From the NCBI GenBank assembly GCA_037440765.1, contig JBBITL010000027.1, forward strand, positions 1-51,629: a stretch of 51,629 bases of DNA, given 5' to 3'. How positions within the stretch are numbered: the stretch's first letter is position 1; every line of letters begins with the position of its first letter. This document shows positions 18,588-27,831 of this stretch, one piece after another. A program made the position numbers and the translations under genes. Source of the DNA: DTKY01 sp037440765. GTDB taxonomy: Bacteria > Acidobacteriota > Terriglobia > Bryobacterales > Bryobacteraceae. A model generated the notes under the pieces. The model did no database searches. It saw only the letters and a program-made list of their open reading frames with translations, and was not told the DNA's origin.

Positions 18588-21014
18588 TCACGTCAGGCTC
18601 AGCGGGTCCACGTCGATCACCAGGGCCGTGGGGAGCCAGCGCAACGCTTGGGCATGCAGGCGCACGCGGCGCAGCGTGTCGCTCAGGACCTTCCTGCCGG
18701 CCGCCTTGAGAAGCACCTGGAAGCGGTACTCCTTCTGGACGCGGGCTACCGGGGCCTGAGCGGGGCCCATGACTTTCAGTCCCTCGGGCGGAGGAGTGAG
18801 CAGCCGGCCGATCTCGGAGCTCATGCGATGGGCCACCTCCTGATTCTCGTCCCGCACCAGGATGCTGGCCATCGCGCTCAGCGGGGGGTAGCGCATGGCC
18901 CGCCGGAATTGCAGTTCCTTGTCGTAGAACAGGGTGTAGTCGTGGGCCGAGGCGAAGCGCACGGCGTAGTGTTCCGGAGAGTTGGTCTGAATCAGGACCG
19001 TTCCGGGCGCGCTGCCGCGTCCCGCCCGCCCAGCCACCTGTGTAAGCAATTGAAAGGTCCGTTCGGCCGAACGGAAGTCCGGCACGGCCAGGCTGACGTC
19101 GGCGTTGACCACGCCCACCAGGGTGACATTTGGTATGTCGTGCCCCTTGGCGATCATCTGGGTCCCGACCAGGATGTCGTAGCCGCCCTCGCGGAACCCG
19201 TGCAGGATGCTCTCGTAAAGCCGCTTGCCGGTGATGGTGTCGCGATCCATGCGCGCCACGCGCGCCTTGGGGAAGAAACGGTGCAGTTCCTCCTCCACCC
19301 GCTCTGCGCCCACGCCCTGGAAGTGGATGTGCTCGCTTTCGCACTTCGGACACAGGCGCGGCACGGCGGCGGCGTAATTGCAGTAGTGGCAGAGCATGCG
19401 CCGGTCGCGGCGGTGGAAGGTGAGCGTGACCGAACAGTTGACACACTCCAGCCGCTGGCCGCACTTGCGGCAGACCAGGAAACTGGCGAAGCCCCGCCGG
19501 TTCTGTAACAGCATGATCTGCTCGCCGCTGGCCAGGCGTTCGCCAATGGCCTCCAGGAGCTTCCTGGAGAAGATGGCCTGCCGGCGCGTTTCCAGGAACT
19601 CCACGCGCATGTCGATCAGTTCCACGCTGGGCAACGGCCGCTGTTCGATGCGCTCCGGCAGCTCCAGCAGAGTGTACTTGCCGCGCGCCGCGTTATAGCG
19701 GCTTTCCAGACTGGGCGTGGCCGAGCCCAGGATCACGCACGCGCCCGCCGCCTGCGCCCTCACCAGCGCCACGTCCCGTCCGTTGTAGCGCGGGGTCTCG
19801 TCCTGCTTGTAGCTGGCGTCGTGCTCCTCATCGACCACGATAAGGCCGGGGTTGGCGACGGGGGCGAACACGCCGGAGCGCGTCCCCACCACCACCGGCG
19901 CCTCGCCCGAGCGTATCCGGCGCCACGCGGCGGCGCGCTCGGTGTCCGAGAATGCCGAGTGCAGGATGGCGACGCGGTCGCCAAAGCGCTGGAAGAACCA
20001 GCCCGCCATGGCCGGGGTAAGGGCGATTTCGGGCACCAGCATCAAGGCGCCCCGGCCCAGGGCCAGGGTTGCCTCAATCGCTTGCAGGTAGACCTCGGTC
20101 TTGCCGGAGCCCGTCACCCCGAACAGCAGGAAGGCCTCGTAGCCGCCCTTTCCAAGCCTCTCGACAACACGGCCGAGCGCCGCCTGCTGGTGCGGGTTCA
20201 GTTTGTGCGGCGCCGGGCCGGCGTCGGAACGCGGCATTGCCAGCCGCTCGGTGTCGAGGCTGACGATTCCCTTGCGGGCCAGGCTGCGCGCCGCCGTGCT
20301 CGCATTCCTGACGGACAGCGCGGCCTCCTTGAGGTTGTGCGAGCCGGGGTGAAGCTCCAGGTAGGCCACCAGCTCGCGCTCGGCTTTGGGGAGCTTGATT
20401 CCCTCCGGTTGCTGCAACAGGGACACGCGCAGGCGTTCGCTCTGGGCGCGGAGCGGGTCCCTGTCGGAGTGGTAAGTCTCGGCGCGGACCAGGCCCTTGC
20501 GCTCCAGAGAGCGAAGGGCCTTCGCCGCCAGCGGGACCTTCCGCTGGAGGTGCGCTGCCGACAGCGGGCGGGCTTCGAGCAGGTGCAGCAACTGAACGGC
20601 GGGGTCCTCCGAGGAGGCGTCCAGCAGGAGTTGCCGCGTGGCCTCACGGCCGGTATCGGTAAGCGCGTACATGCGGCCCTGGCGTATCTCGGCGCCGAGC
20701 GGCGTCATGCCTCTGAGCACCTCTCCGAGCGGAGCGCAGTAGTATTGGGCGATCCAGCGGCCGAGCTCGAGCAGTTTCCCGTCGAGAACCGGCTCGGCGT
20801 CCACCAGCCGAAGGGCGCTCCTGGTATTGATGGCCGGGGTGTCACCGTGGCAGCGCAGGACGATGCCCGCGAGCTTGCGCGAGCCGAAGGGCACGATCAG
20901 GCGGCAGCCCGGCAGCACGCGGTGGCGGAGCGTCTCGGGCAGGGAATAAGTGAAGGGCTGGTCGAGGGGTACCGGGAGGCTGACGTCGCAGTAGGCGGGC
21001 GCGCCGGAAGGCAT
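18588..21014 (-). CDS. priA: primosomal protein N' (replication restart helicase)
   Basis: An 808-residue protein of near-normal PriA length that reloads the replicative helicase at stalled forks. In order: the N-terminal 3'-end-binding domain (VPLDQPFTYSLPE), a winged-helix region, helicase domain 1 with Walker A FGVTGSGKTEVYLQAIE and DEEHDASYKQDE (DEEH box), the inserted zinc-binding region with paired cysteines (CRKCGQRLECVNC and CHYCNYAAAVPRLCPKC, eight Cys), and helicase domain 2 with GTQMIAKGHD and QVAGRAGRG. The frame opens GTG-ATG; the ATG at 21014 is used here. It lies between a secreted-protein gene and a GNAT gene, all on the minus strand. Confidence 0.96.
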   Translation of the reverse strand: MPSGAPAYCDVSLPVPLDQPFTYSLPETLRHRVLPGCRLIVPFGSRKLAGIVLRCHGDTPAINTRSALRLVDAEPVLDGKLLELGRWIAQYYCAPLGEVLRGMTPLGAEIRQGRMYALTDTGREATRQLLLDASSEDPAVQLLHLLEARPLSAAHLQRKVPLAAKALRSLERKGLVRAETYHSDRDPLRAQSERLRVSLLQQPEGIKLPKAERELVAYLELHPGSHNLKEAALSVRNASTAARSLARKGIVSLDTERLAMPRSDAGPAPHKLNPHQQAALGRVVERLGKGGYEAFLLFGVTGSGKTEVYLQAIEATLALGRGALMLVPEIALTPAMAGWFFQRFGDRVAILHSAFSDTERAAAWRRIRSGEAPVVVGTRSGVFAPVANPGLIVVDEEHDASYKQDETPRYNGRDVALVRAQAAGACVILGSATPSLESRYNAARGKYTLLELPERIEQRPLPSVELIDMRVEFLETRRQAIFSRKLLEAIGERLASGEQIMLLQNRRGFASFLVCRKCGQRLECVNCSVTLTFHRRDRRMLCHYCNYAAAVPRLCPKCESEHIHFQGVGAERVEEELHRFFPKARVARMDRDTITGKRLYESILHGFREGGYDILVGTQMIAKGHDIPNVTLVGVVNADVSLAVPDFRSAERTFQLLTQVAGRAGRGSAPGTVLIQTNSPEHYAVRFASAHDYTLFYDKELQFRRAMRYPPLSAMASILVRDENQEVAHRMSSEIGRLLTPPPEGLKVMGPAQAPVARVQKEYRFQVLLKAAGRKVLSDTLRRVRLHAQALRWLPTALVIDVDPLSLT

Positions 21015-21032
21015 CACCCCATAGTAGCGGCC

Positions 21033-21866
21033 TCAGTTCTGCATGGGGAGAACGATTTTGAAGGGCCCGGTCTCGTCAACGATCCTGTAGTCAGGCGGGG
21101 CCTGGAACAGCATCGGGTCGGGCTCGAGCGTGCTGTAATCCTCCATGCTCATGCTGTTGTCGCCGTTGGGGCCAGTGCTCTTTGTAACTAGAGCAACACC
21201 CGTCTGGGGGTGGGTCCAGGTCTCGCTCACCGTCGTCACCGGGCGGTCGTTCCCCATGAACGATCCTGCGGGGTGGGTCATGGTCGTGCGGATTCCTTCA
21301 GCGAGCACGCCCGAGATCATTCGAGGGGCGAGTTGCTCGGACTGGACGGCCCTGCCATCCGAGAAAATCTGAGTGGAGGAAACCAGCGTGGCCGCAGGAG
21401 GGCGGACCGGCGTCGGAGGCCGCTGCGGCATGGGGCCGGCCTTCAGCGGAAACCGGTACGCGATGCGGTTCACTGAGTCCAGCAGGTAACTGTAGCCGCC
21501 CACCGGATCGGTGATCTCTATGATTGTGAAGGAAACGGGCGGTTTCACGCCGGGCAGAGACGAGGGGAAGGCCGGCCGCTCGCGGCGGAAGCGCCCCGCC
21601 GAATCGCGGCAGGTAAGGGTTTCAAGTGGCGAACTCCTGGTCAGGCGAGTGCCGTCCACAAGGGTCTGGACACTGCTGGAAACCTGGCGGCCGCAATACG
21701 GTGCGCCGGTCATGGCCGTGATCGCAGGTATCTCGGGCCGCGGCGTGACCGTGATGACGAATGTTCTCCCGTCCGGGCTGCCCGACATGCTTATGCTGAC
21801 TGATTGCGCAAGCCCGGCGGAAGCGGCGATCAGGGATGACAGGGTCAAGAATGCGGCAGGACGCAT
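21033..21866 (-). CDS. secreted hypothetical protein
   Basis: A 277-residue protein with a clear signal peptide (residues 1-20, cleavage near LAQS). The mature part is rich in Thr, Pro and beta-strand-forming residues, with ITAMTGAPYCGRQVSSS and VQTLVDGTRLTRSS segments, and may bear one disulfide (two Cys, near residues 58 and 86). I recall similar signal-peptide proteins being common in Solibacter-type acidobacteria, but no function is assigned. It is the first gene of the minus-strand group leading to priA, 18 bases upstream of it, and is divergent from the esterase gene. Confidence 0.75.
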   Translation of the reverse strand: MRPAAFLTLSSLIAASAGLAQSVSISMSGSPDGRTFVITVTPRPEIPAITAMTGAPYCGRQVSSSVQTLVDGTRLTRSSPLETLTCRDSAGRFRRERPAFPSSLPGVKPPVSFTIIEITDPVGGYSYLLDSVNRIAYRFPLKAGPMPQRPPTPVRPPAATLVSSTQIFSDGRAVQSEQLAPRMISGVLAEGIRTTMTHPAGSFMGNDRPVTTVSETWTHPQTGVALVTKSTGPNGDNSMSMEDYSTLEPDPMLFQAPPDYRIVDETGPFKIVLPMQN

Positions 21867-21974
21867 GATGGTCTCCTATGGCCTCTGCTTCTCTTGTAAG
21901 CCCGTTCCGGAAGGAAGTCAACGGCAGTGGGCCCGTTCCATGCTGTAGAATCAGGAAGCTACGAGGAGATCTGC

Positions 21975-22934
21975 ATGCAAAGCAACAGCGTTGTTCTGTC
22001 AGTGCTGCTGACAATGGGGTTGGCGCAAGCGCAGGCGCCGCCGGCGCCGGAGCAGACCAAACCTGCGCCGGGGCGGGGGATGATGCGTGAGATGCCCAAG
22101 CCGGGCCCCTGCCCGCTTCCAATACTGCCCGCACTGCCGGCGTATGAGGACACCTCGTTCTTTGCGAACACCAACGTTCCGCACGGCAGAGTCGAGCAGG
22201 TCACCTACAAGAACTACGCCGCGCAGGAGAAGCGCATGCACATCTACCTGCCGCCGGATTACGACAGGAACACCGGCGCCCGCTACCCGGTGCTCTACCT
22301 GAATCACGGCGGCGGCGACGACGACTCCCGGTGGACATCCACCGACCCCAAGTCGGGCGGGAGCGCGCACTTGATCCTGGACAACCTGATCGCGGCGGGC
22401 AAGGCGAAACCCATGATCGTCGTCATGCCCAATACCCGGGGCTGCGCTTCGGCCGAGCCCTCGGCGCCGGGCAAGGACGACGCCTGCACCCAGGAGTACA
22501 TCAAAGACATCATCCCCCTGGTGGACAGCCGCTACAGGACGAGGGCCAGCCGGGAATCCCGGGCGCTGGCCGGGCTGTCGATGGGCGGCTTCGTGGTGAT
22601 GCACACGGGGCTGCCGCGCATGGACACGTTCAGCGAGTTGTACGTCTACAGCTCGGGGCACACGACCGAGACAACGCAGCAGGCTTTCGAGGACAACTAC
22701 CTGCCGCTGTTCAAGGACCCCGGCTACAACAACCAGTTCCGCGTGCCGCTCTACTTTGCGGCCGGGGAAACGGACATCGCGCTAAGGAACGGCATGAAGA
22801 ACCTGGCCGTGATCAACAAGTACGGCATAAGGAACTTCTGGGTCCTCAGCAGCGGCGGGCACGAGTGGCCTAACTGGCGGCGCTACCTGCACCAGACGGC
22901 GCAGGTAATGTTCCCCGAGTGCGGGGGGAAATAA
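21975..22934 (+). CDS. secreted esterase of the enterochelin-esterase/esterase D family
   Basis: A 319-residue alpha/beta hydrolase with an N-terminal signal peptide (about 1-20) and a Pro-rich linker. KRMHIYLPPDYD and YPVLYLNHGGGDDD form the first strands and oxyanion region; GLSMGGFV supplies the nucleophile Ser; GHEWPNWR near the C-terminus supplies the catalytic His. The family cleaves carboxylic esters, for example acetyl or feruloyl groups on plant polysaccharides, or siderophore esters. AGGAG lies just before the ATG. The 3' end overlaps the convergent symporter gene by 65 bases, which is unusually long for converging genes here. Confidence 0.87.
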   Translation: MQSNSVVLSVLLTMGLAQAQAPPAPEQTKPAPGRGMMREMPKPGPCPLPILPALPAYEDTSFFANTNVPHGRVEQVTYKNYAAQEKRMHIYLPPDYDRNTGARYPVLYLNHGGGDDDSRWTSTDPKSGGSAHLILDNLIAAGKAKPMIVVMPNTRGCASAEPSAPGKDDACTQEYIKDIIPLVDSRYRTRASRESRALAGLSMGGFVVMHTGLPRMDTFSELYVYSSGHTTETTQQAFEDNYLPLFKDPGYNNQFRVPLYFAAGETDIALRNGMKNLAVINKYGIRNFWVLSSGGHEWPNWRRYLHQTAQVMFPECGGK

Positions 22935-24582
22935 GCAGGCCCGTGGCGATGACCACGGCGCAGCCGATCACGTTGTACCACAGGAAGGCGATCCCGGTGA
23001 AGAAGTAGCAGGCGAAGATGACCGCCTCGCCGGCGAGCACGCCGTAGAAGGCGCCGCGCGCGCCAACCCGGGGAAAGTAGAACGCCAGGATGAACACGCC
23101 CAGCAGCCCGCCGTAGAAGAGGGAGCCCAGAAGATTGATTGTCTCAACCAGCGCTCCCTGCTCCTTGACGAACTGGGCGGTGAGGACCGCGTAGCAGCCC
23201 CAGAACAGCGTCAAGGCGCGGGAGACGTTCAGATAGTGGCGGTCCGAGGCGGTCTTCCGGATGTGCCGTTTGTAGATGTCCACCATGCTCACGCTGGCCA
23301 GGGCGTTCATCCCGGAGGAAATCGCCGACATGGTCGCGCCGAAGATGACGGCCAGCACCAGGCCGGCCAGGCCTGCCGGCAGGTGGCGGGTGACGAAGGT
23401 CAGGAAGATGTAGTTGGTGTCGTTGACGCCCGCGGGCCCTCCCGCTTTCTCCACCAGGACCGCGCTCTCCCGCCGGGCGGCGTCCAGTTCGCCCTGTGCC
23501 TTCCGGTACTGCGCCAGCGCCCGCTGGCCGAGCGCCGCGTCGCCCGAGCGGCGCGCCTGGATGAACTGGTCGGCCGCAGACCTGCGACTCTGGAAAGCTG
23601 CATCGTAGCGCCCGGCGACCGGCTCGAAGTCGCTCAGCGGCTGAATCCGCTGGAGCTCGGCCTGCCGGAACAGCACCGGCGGCTTCTCGTAGACGTAGAA
23701 GACGAAGACCATGGCCCCGATGAACAGAATGAAGAACTGCATGGGGACCTTGGCTATGCCGTTGAACAGCAGGCTCAGGCGGCTCTGGGCGACGGACTTG
23801 CCCGTCAGGTAGCGCTGCACCTGGCTCTGGTCGCAGCCGAAGTAAGCGAGCGCCAGAAACATCCCGCCGATCAGGCCGCTCCACAGGTTGTAGCGGTCGC
23901 TCCAGTTGGCGCTGGTGGTGACGGCGTTGAGCCTGCCGGCCGCTCCCGCCAGGTTGACCGCGTCCAGGAAGGATACGTTGGCCGGCAGCAGGGTCACGGC
24001 CGAGATCAGAGCCGCGACCAGGCCCAGCGTCATGATCATCATCTGCTGGAAGTGGCTCCAGGTGACGGCCTTCACTCCGCCCAGGGTGGTGTAGAGGACC
24101 GCGACGACGCCCATGAACACTGACGCTGCGTGGTCCGGCCACCCGAGGATGACGGTGAGCACCACCGCGGGGGCGTAAAGGGTGATGCCCAGCGCCAGGC
24201 CTCTCTGAATGAGGAAGACCACCGTTACCAGGGCCCGGGTTCTGGCGTCGAACCTCTGCTCCAGGTATTCATAGGCCGTGTAGACCTTGGCGCGGTGGAA
24301 GATGGGGACGGCCGTGGCGGACAGGATGATCATGGCCAGCGGCAGCCCGAAGTAGAACTGCACGAAGCGCATGCCGTCCACATAAGACTGGCCCGTGGTG
24401 GAGATGAAGGTCACGGCGCTAGCCTGGGTGGCCATGATCGACAGCGCCATGGCGTACCAGGGCATGGTCCTGCCCGCCAGCAGGTATTTGTGAACGCTGT
24501 CGCTGCCGCGGCTGCGCCACAGGCCGTAGAGCACAATCAGCGCGAGCGCACCGCCCATCACCAGCCAGTCCGCCGGCCTCAA
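22870..24582 (-). CDS. sodium:solute symporter (SSS family)
   Basis: A 570-residue inner-membrane transporter with about 13 hydrophobic helices and the SSS fold, expected to bring in a sugar or related solute with sodium. Landmarks include the helix-1 region MATQASAVTFISTTGQSY, QRGLALGITLYAP, GGVKAVTW and the FGATMSAISSGMNALASV segment, which matches the conserved sodium-site helix. An odd feature is a soluble insert of roughly 100 residues (about 300-400) rich in Ala, Arg and Glu between two membrane segments, probably helical and coiled. The start is TTG, overlapping the stop of the 39-residue membrane peptide gene in TTGA. Fourth gene of the DUF2911-PIG-L operon. Confidence 0.9.
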   Translation of the reverse strand: MRPADWLVMGGALALIVLYGLWRSRGSDSVHKYLLAGRTMPWYAMALSIMATQASAVTFISTTGQSYVDGMRFVQFYFGLPLAMIILSATAVPIFHRAKVYTAYEYLEQRFDARTRALVTVVFLIQRGLALGITLYAPAVVLTVILGWPDHAASVFMGVVAVLYTTLGGVKAVTWSHFQQMMIMTLGLVAALISAVTLLPANVSFLDAVNLAGAAGRLNAVTTSANWSDRYNLWSGLIGGMFLALAYFGCDQSQVQRYLTGKSVAQSRLSLLFNGIAKVPMQFFILFIGAMVFVFYVYEKPPVLFRQAELQRIQPLSDFEPVAGRYDAAFQSRRSAADQFIQARRSGDAALGQRALAQYRKAQGELDAARRESAVLVEKAGGPAGVNDTNYIFLTFVTRHLPAGLAGLVLAVIFGATMSAISSGMNALASVSMVDIYKRHIRKTASDRHYLNVSRALTLFWGCYAVLTAQFVKEQGALVETINLLGSLFYGGLLGVFILAFYFPRVGARGAFYGVLAGEAVIFACYFFTGIAFLWYNVIGCAVVIATGLLISPRTRGTLPAPSGAGSAAS

Positions 24583-24698
24583 GGAGTGAATCTCCGCGCA
24601 AAGAGGTGGAAGACGACCATCAGCAGCAACAGCCAGCCGAGCACGGCGGCGTAGAGCCGCCGCCAGGAGCCCAGGATGGGAGGAGGCTCCTCTTTCAT
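24579..24698 (-). CDS. 39-residue single-pass membrane peptide
   Basis: A short gene between PIG-L and the symporter that standard length cut-offs miss. It encodes a peptide beginning MKEEPPPILGSWRRLYAA, then one strongly hydrophobic helix (LGWLLLLMVVFHLF, about residues 20-33) and a basic tail. Its ATG overlaps the PIG-L stop (ATGA) and its stop overlaps the symporter start (TTGA), so it is translationally coupled on both sides. A negative-to-positive arrangement around the helix suggests a defined orientation in the membrane. It is probably a small accessory subunit or regulator of the adjacent SSS symporter; that role is inference. Confidence 0.7.
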   Translation of the reverse strand: MKEEPPPILGSWRRLYAAVLGWLLLLMVVFHLFARRFTP

Positions 24699-27199
24699 GA
24701 GCCTGTCTTGCCAGCGCTCAGGAAGTTGGCGAACAGGCGTAAAGCGCCGGGCACGCCCGCGGGCAACTGGCGGAACATGGAGAACGTCGTGAAAACGTAA
24801 GCGCCCTTGCCGTAACGCGTGAACAGCGTGATGCCCCGCTGGGGGCTCTCTCCGGGGTCCTGCGACTCAAACAGCGGCTCGTAGCGGTCGTCCCATGTGG
24901 TGGCGAAGTAAAGGCCGCGCTCCTGCACCCATCCCCGGAAGTCCTCCCCGGTGATCCTGTTAGGCGCCAGGACCAGCGGGTGCGCCGGATTCAGGACCCG
25001 GACCGGAGCCTCCTCCACCGTCACCCGCAGGTTGGCGGGTTGAAGCGGGTAAGGCCCGAGCGGAGGCAGAGACCCGCTCCGCTGATCCGCTGTCACATAC
25101 TGAACCACGAGCGTGCCGCCCTGCCGCACGTAGTCGAGCAACCGCTGCTGGTTGGCCACCAGGTCGCTCCGGACGTTGTAGGCCCGGACACCGGTGACGA
25201 TGGCGTCAAAGCGGCTGAGGTCGCCGCGCGCCAGGTCCTGCGCGGTGAGCAGAGTGACTTCGCAGCCCAGTTGACGCAGCGAGCCGGGCACTTCGTCGCC
25301 GGCGCCCATGACGTAGCCGATCCGGGTGGCCAGCGTGCGCGCGCTGGTGTGCACGAGCCGCGCCACCGATGGAGGAAAGACGGTCTGGGGCGGAATGCCC
25401 TCGTAGTTGATGACGCGGACTCCGTTGGAGACTTCCAGCCCGTCGATCCTGGCGACGGCCCGCAGTTGACCGCCTGCGGGTCCCGCCGGGGGGCTTACCG
25501 CGAACGAGAGCACCGTCTCCTGACCGGCGCCCCCCAGCTTGAAAGGCTGAGCAGCCGGCTGGGCGCGCCAGCCAGCCGGCGCCTCCAGGCGCAATTCGCC
25601 CGAAACGCTGGCGACGTTGCTCCGCAGGAGCACTTCCACCGTTCTAGGCTTGTCGTCCGGGATCACCACGACCGGGTCCGAGATGCTTACGGCCACGGGA
25701 GGGACCACCTCCAGCGGCCGCGTGGTCTCGCCCTGCACGCGGTCCACGTAACGGCGGACCACCGGTCGCGCATAGACGATCTCTTCCGAGCCCGCCCGGA
25801 TGCGTATGCGTGCAGTGAGCACGGGCGGCGTCTCGGGCGCTCCCACCAGTTCCTGGTCCTCGACGGCGTAAACATAGCCGTTGCCTGGCTTGCGCAGCCA
25901 GTAAGGCTGAGAATACGGCTGCCCCGGCGGGATGGTGACCTTCAGCGAGCGGCGGTCAGGCTGGTTGTAATCGAGCGTGACCGGCGGGAATTCGGCGCTA
26001 GGAGCTCCGGCCACCCCCTCGATTCGCAGGCCCAGAAGGGACAGCGGGAAGCGTGAGCGGTTGGTGGCTTCGAAATTGACCGCCAGTGTGTGCCCCGGAA
26101 CCACGGCGTGCTGGTCCGTGGAGGCATCCAGGTACAGGCCGGCGCACAGGGCGATGGCCCGGTCCAGTTCCTCGAGCTTGAGCGTTGCCCAGGGATCCTT
26201 GATGGCGGCTATGAGTGGCCGCGCCTTGAGCAGCAGAGGGATGGTCTTCTCAGGCTGCTCCGGGATGAAGGTGTCCGCGGCCTGCCTGAGAATGGGGGTC
26301 ACGGCCCCGCCTCCGGGGAGGCGGTTCCAGGTGGTGTCTATTCCGTCGAAGATGTCGCCCTTGACGGGAAGCCCTTCGACCACGGACATGACGCCGATGG
26401 CGGCGCCACGCCGTTCGGGGGCGCCCACGCCCTGGGTCTTGTGCATGCTGCGGCTCAGCCCCGCGATCTCACCGTAGGAGTACCCGAGCAGGCGGTCGTA
26501 CTCGCCCGTGTCCAGGCGGATGTCCCCTTGCACGCCTCCGCCGGCCCGACCCGGGCCCGGGCCCCCGAAGCCTCCGGAAACGAGCCGGCTGGCCTGCCAG
26601 GGCTGCACCCATTTGAACTGCTCCGGGAACCGGCTCCTGTCGGCCGCCACGCTGTAGACCTCGCGGGCGAGCATTCCGGAGGCCTGGTGATGGCCGTGCC
26701 CGGCGGTGATGCCCACCACAATCACATCCGGGCGGAAACGGCGGACGTTCCAGGTCACGTCGCCCAGGATGGTCTCGCGTCCCCACTTCTGGAAAGTCTC
26801 GCTGGCGGTCTTGGAGAAGCCGAAATCGACGGCGCGGGTGAAGAACTGTTCGGCGCCGTCCACCCTGCGCGCGGCCAGCAGTTCCTGGGTGCGAATCAGA
26901 CCCAGCAGCTCGCCCTGCTCCGATCCGATCAGATTCTGTCCGCCGTCGCCTCTGGTGAGCGACAGGTAAGCCGTCCGGGCGTGACGGCCCCGGGCGAGGT
27001 ATGCAAGCAGCGCGGCATTCTCGTCGTCCGGGTGGGCGCCCATGACGATGACGCTGGCGAGCACGTTCAGGCGCTCAAGGGCCAGCTTGGTCTCGACAGC
27101 GCCCGCCAGGCTCCTTTGCGCGGCGGCCGGTACGTGGAGAAGACACAGCAAGAGGGCGGCGCCGGCCCAGCGGCGCCCCCTGCGTACTGTGATCCCCAT
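24695..27199 (-). CDS. secreted PIG-L family deacetylase with C-terminal ThuA/GATase-like domain
   Basis: An 834-residue protein: signal peptide (about 1-29), PIG-L/LmbE zinc deacetylase domain with GAHPDDENAAL and a later HGHH motif supplying metal ligands, a central beta-rich region (about 340-640) with NEW-type/Ig-like strands, and a C-terminal GATase/ThuA-like domain (VGYVMGAGDEVPGSLRQLG, then FDAIVTGVRAYNVR and GGTLVVQYV). The domain should remove N-acetyl groups from an amino sugar or similar substrate outside the cytoplasm. Start ATG 27199 overlaps the DUF2911 stop (TGATG); GTG 27202 is possible. Its stop overlaps the next small gene. With a symporter in the same operon, extracytoplasmic glycan processing and uptake is the likely theme. 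Confidence 0.88.
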   Translation of the reverse strand: MGITVRRGRRWAGAALLLCLLHVPAAAQRSLAGAVETKLALERLNVLASVIVMGAHPDDENAALLAYLARGRHARTAYLSLTRGDGGQNLIGSEQGELLGLIRTQELLAARRVDGAEQFFTRAVDFGFSKTASETFQKWGRETILGDVTWNVRRFRPDVIVVGITAGHGHHQASGMLAREVYSVAADRSRFPEQFKWVQPWQASRLVSGGFGGPGPGRAGGGVQGDIRLDTGEYDRLLGYSYGEIAGLSRSMHKTQGVGAPERRGAAIGVMSVVEGLPVKGDIFDGIDTTWNRLPGGGAVTPILRQAADTFIPEQPEKTIPLLLKARPLIAAIKDPWATLKLEELDRAIALCAGLYLDASTDQHAVVPGHTLAVNFEATNRSRFPLSLLGLRIEGVAGAPSAEFPPVTLDYNQPDRRSLKVTIPPGQPYSQPYWLRKPGNGYVYAVEDQELVGAPETPPVLTARIRIRAGSEEIVYARPVVRRYVDRVQGETTRPLEVVPPVAVSISDPVVVIPDDKPRTVEVLLRSNVASVSGELRLEAPAGWRAQPAAQPFKLGGAGQETVLSFAVSPPAGPAGGQLRAVARIDGLEVSNGVRVINYEGIPPQTVFPPSVARLVHTSARTLATRIGYVMGAGDEVPGSLRQLGCEVTLLTAQDLARGDLSRFDAIVTGVRAYNVRSDLVANQQRLLDYVRQGGTLVVQYVTADQRSGSLPPLGPYPLQPANLRVTVEEAPVRVLNPAHPLVLAPNRITGEDFRGWVQERGLYFATTWDDRYEPLFESQDPGESPQRGITLFTRYGKGAYVFTTFSMFRQLPAGVPGALRLFANFLSAGKTGS

Positions 27200-27741
27200 C
27201 ACTCCACCGTGAAGGGCACCGACGCGATGTAGTTATCCCATTCCAACTGGAGCAGGCCTGAGTTGGCCCCAGTGCTGGAGAGCGTGTACTTCAGGGTCTC
27301 GATCTGGGCCGGGGGCTTTCTCATATCCATCGGCACGCGGCCTAAATCCTGGGCCTGGCTGTAGGTTAGTCCCCACTGGCCGGTTTGCTTGTTGATGATA
27401 AGCTGCCAGCCCGTTTCGGCCGGCAGAACGAAGAGCGTGTAGCTGCCCGGCGGGACCTCCAGTCCCTTGATGTTCAGCTTGGCAGCGGTGTGGAATGCGG
27501 TGGCTGCGTTGGCCCCCGCGCGCCACACCGGGGCGGTCCTGTCCTTACTGACCAGGCCGCCTTCGCCGAAGATCTGACGGCCCCGAACAGACGGAGCGGC
27601 GTACTTGATACTTAACGTCTTGCCCGCAATGGTGACCTCGGTGCTTGCCGGGGGGCTCAGGGGCGGGCCGCCGCCCCTCTGGGCGAACATCACGGACGCC
27701 GCGATGACAGCCGCGGCGCACACCAGAACCGACTTCCTCAT
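27199..27741 (-). CDS. secreted DUF2911 domain protein
   Basis: A 180-residue protein with a signal peptide (about 1-20), a short Gly/Pro linker and one DUF2911 domain. Typical pieces are IKYAAPSVRGRQIFG, VWRAGANAATAF, PPGSYTLFVLP and GWQLIINKQTGQWG. The family is common in Acidobacteriota and Bacteroidota, and its function is unknown. The ATG at 27741 has a perfect AGGAGG 10 bases upstream; an earlier in-frame start at 27780 would add an unlikely leader. It is the first gene of the operon with PIG-L, the small membrane peptide and the SSS symporter. Confidence 0.9.
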   Translation of the reverse strand: MRKSVLVCAAAVIAASVMFAQRGGGPPLSPPASTEVTIAGKTLSIKYAAPSVRGRQIFGEGGLVSKDRTAPVWRAGANAATAFHTAAKLNIKGLEVPPGSYTLFVLPAETGWQLIINKQTGQWGLTYSQAQDLGRVPMDMRKPPAQIETLKYTLSSTGANSGLLQLEWDNYIASVPFTVE

Positions 27742-27831
27742 GAGTCTTGTATCCTCCTCTGGGGACGCTATCCGGCACACAGACGCCGTATATCCCGATT
27801 AGACGATTCTATCGCACGCGCTGTTACGGGG

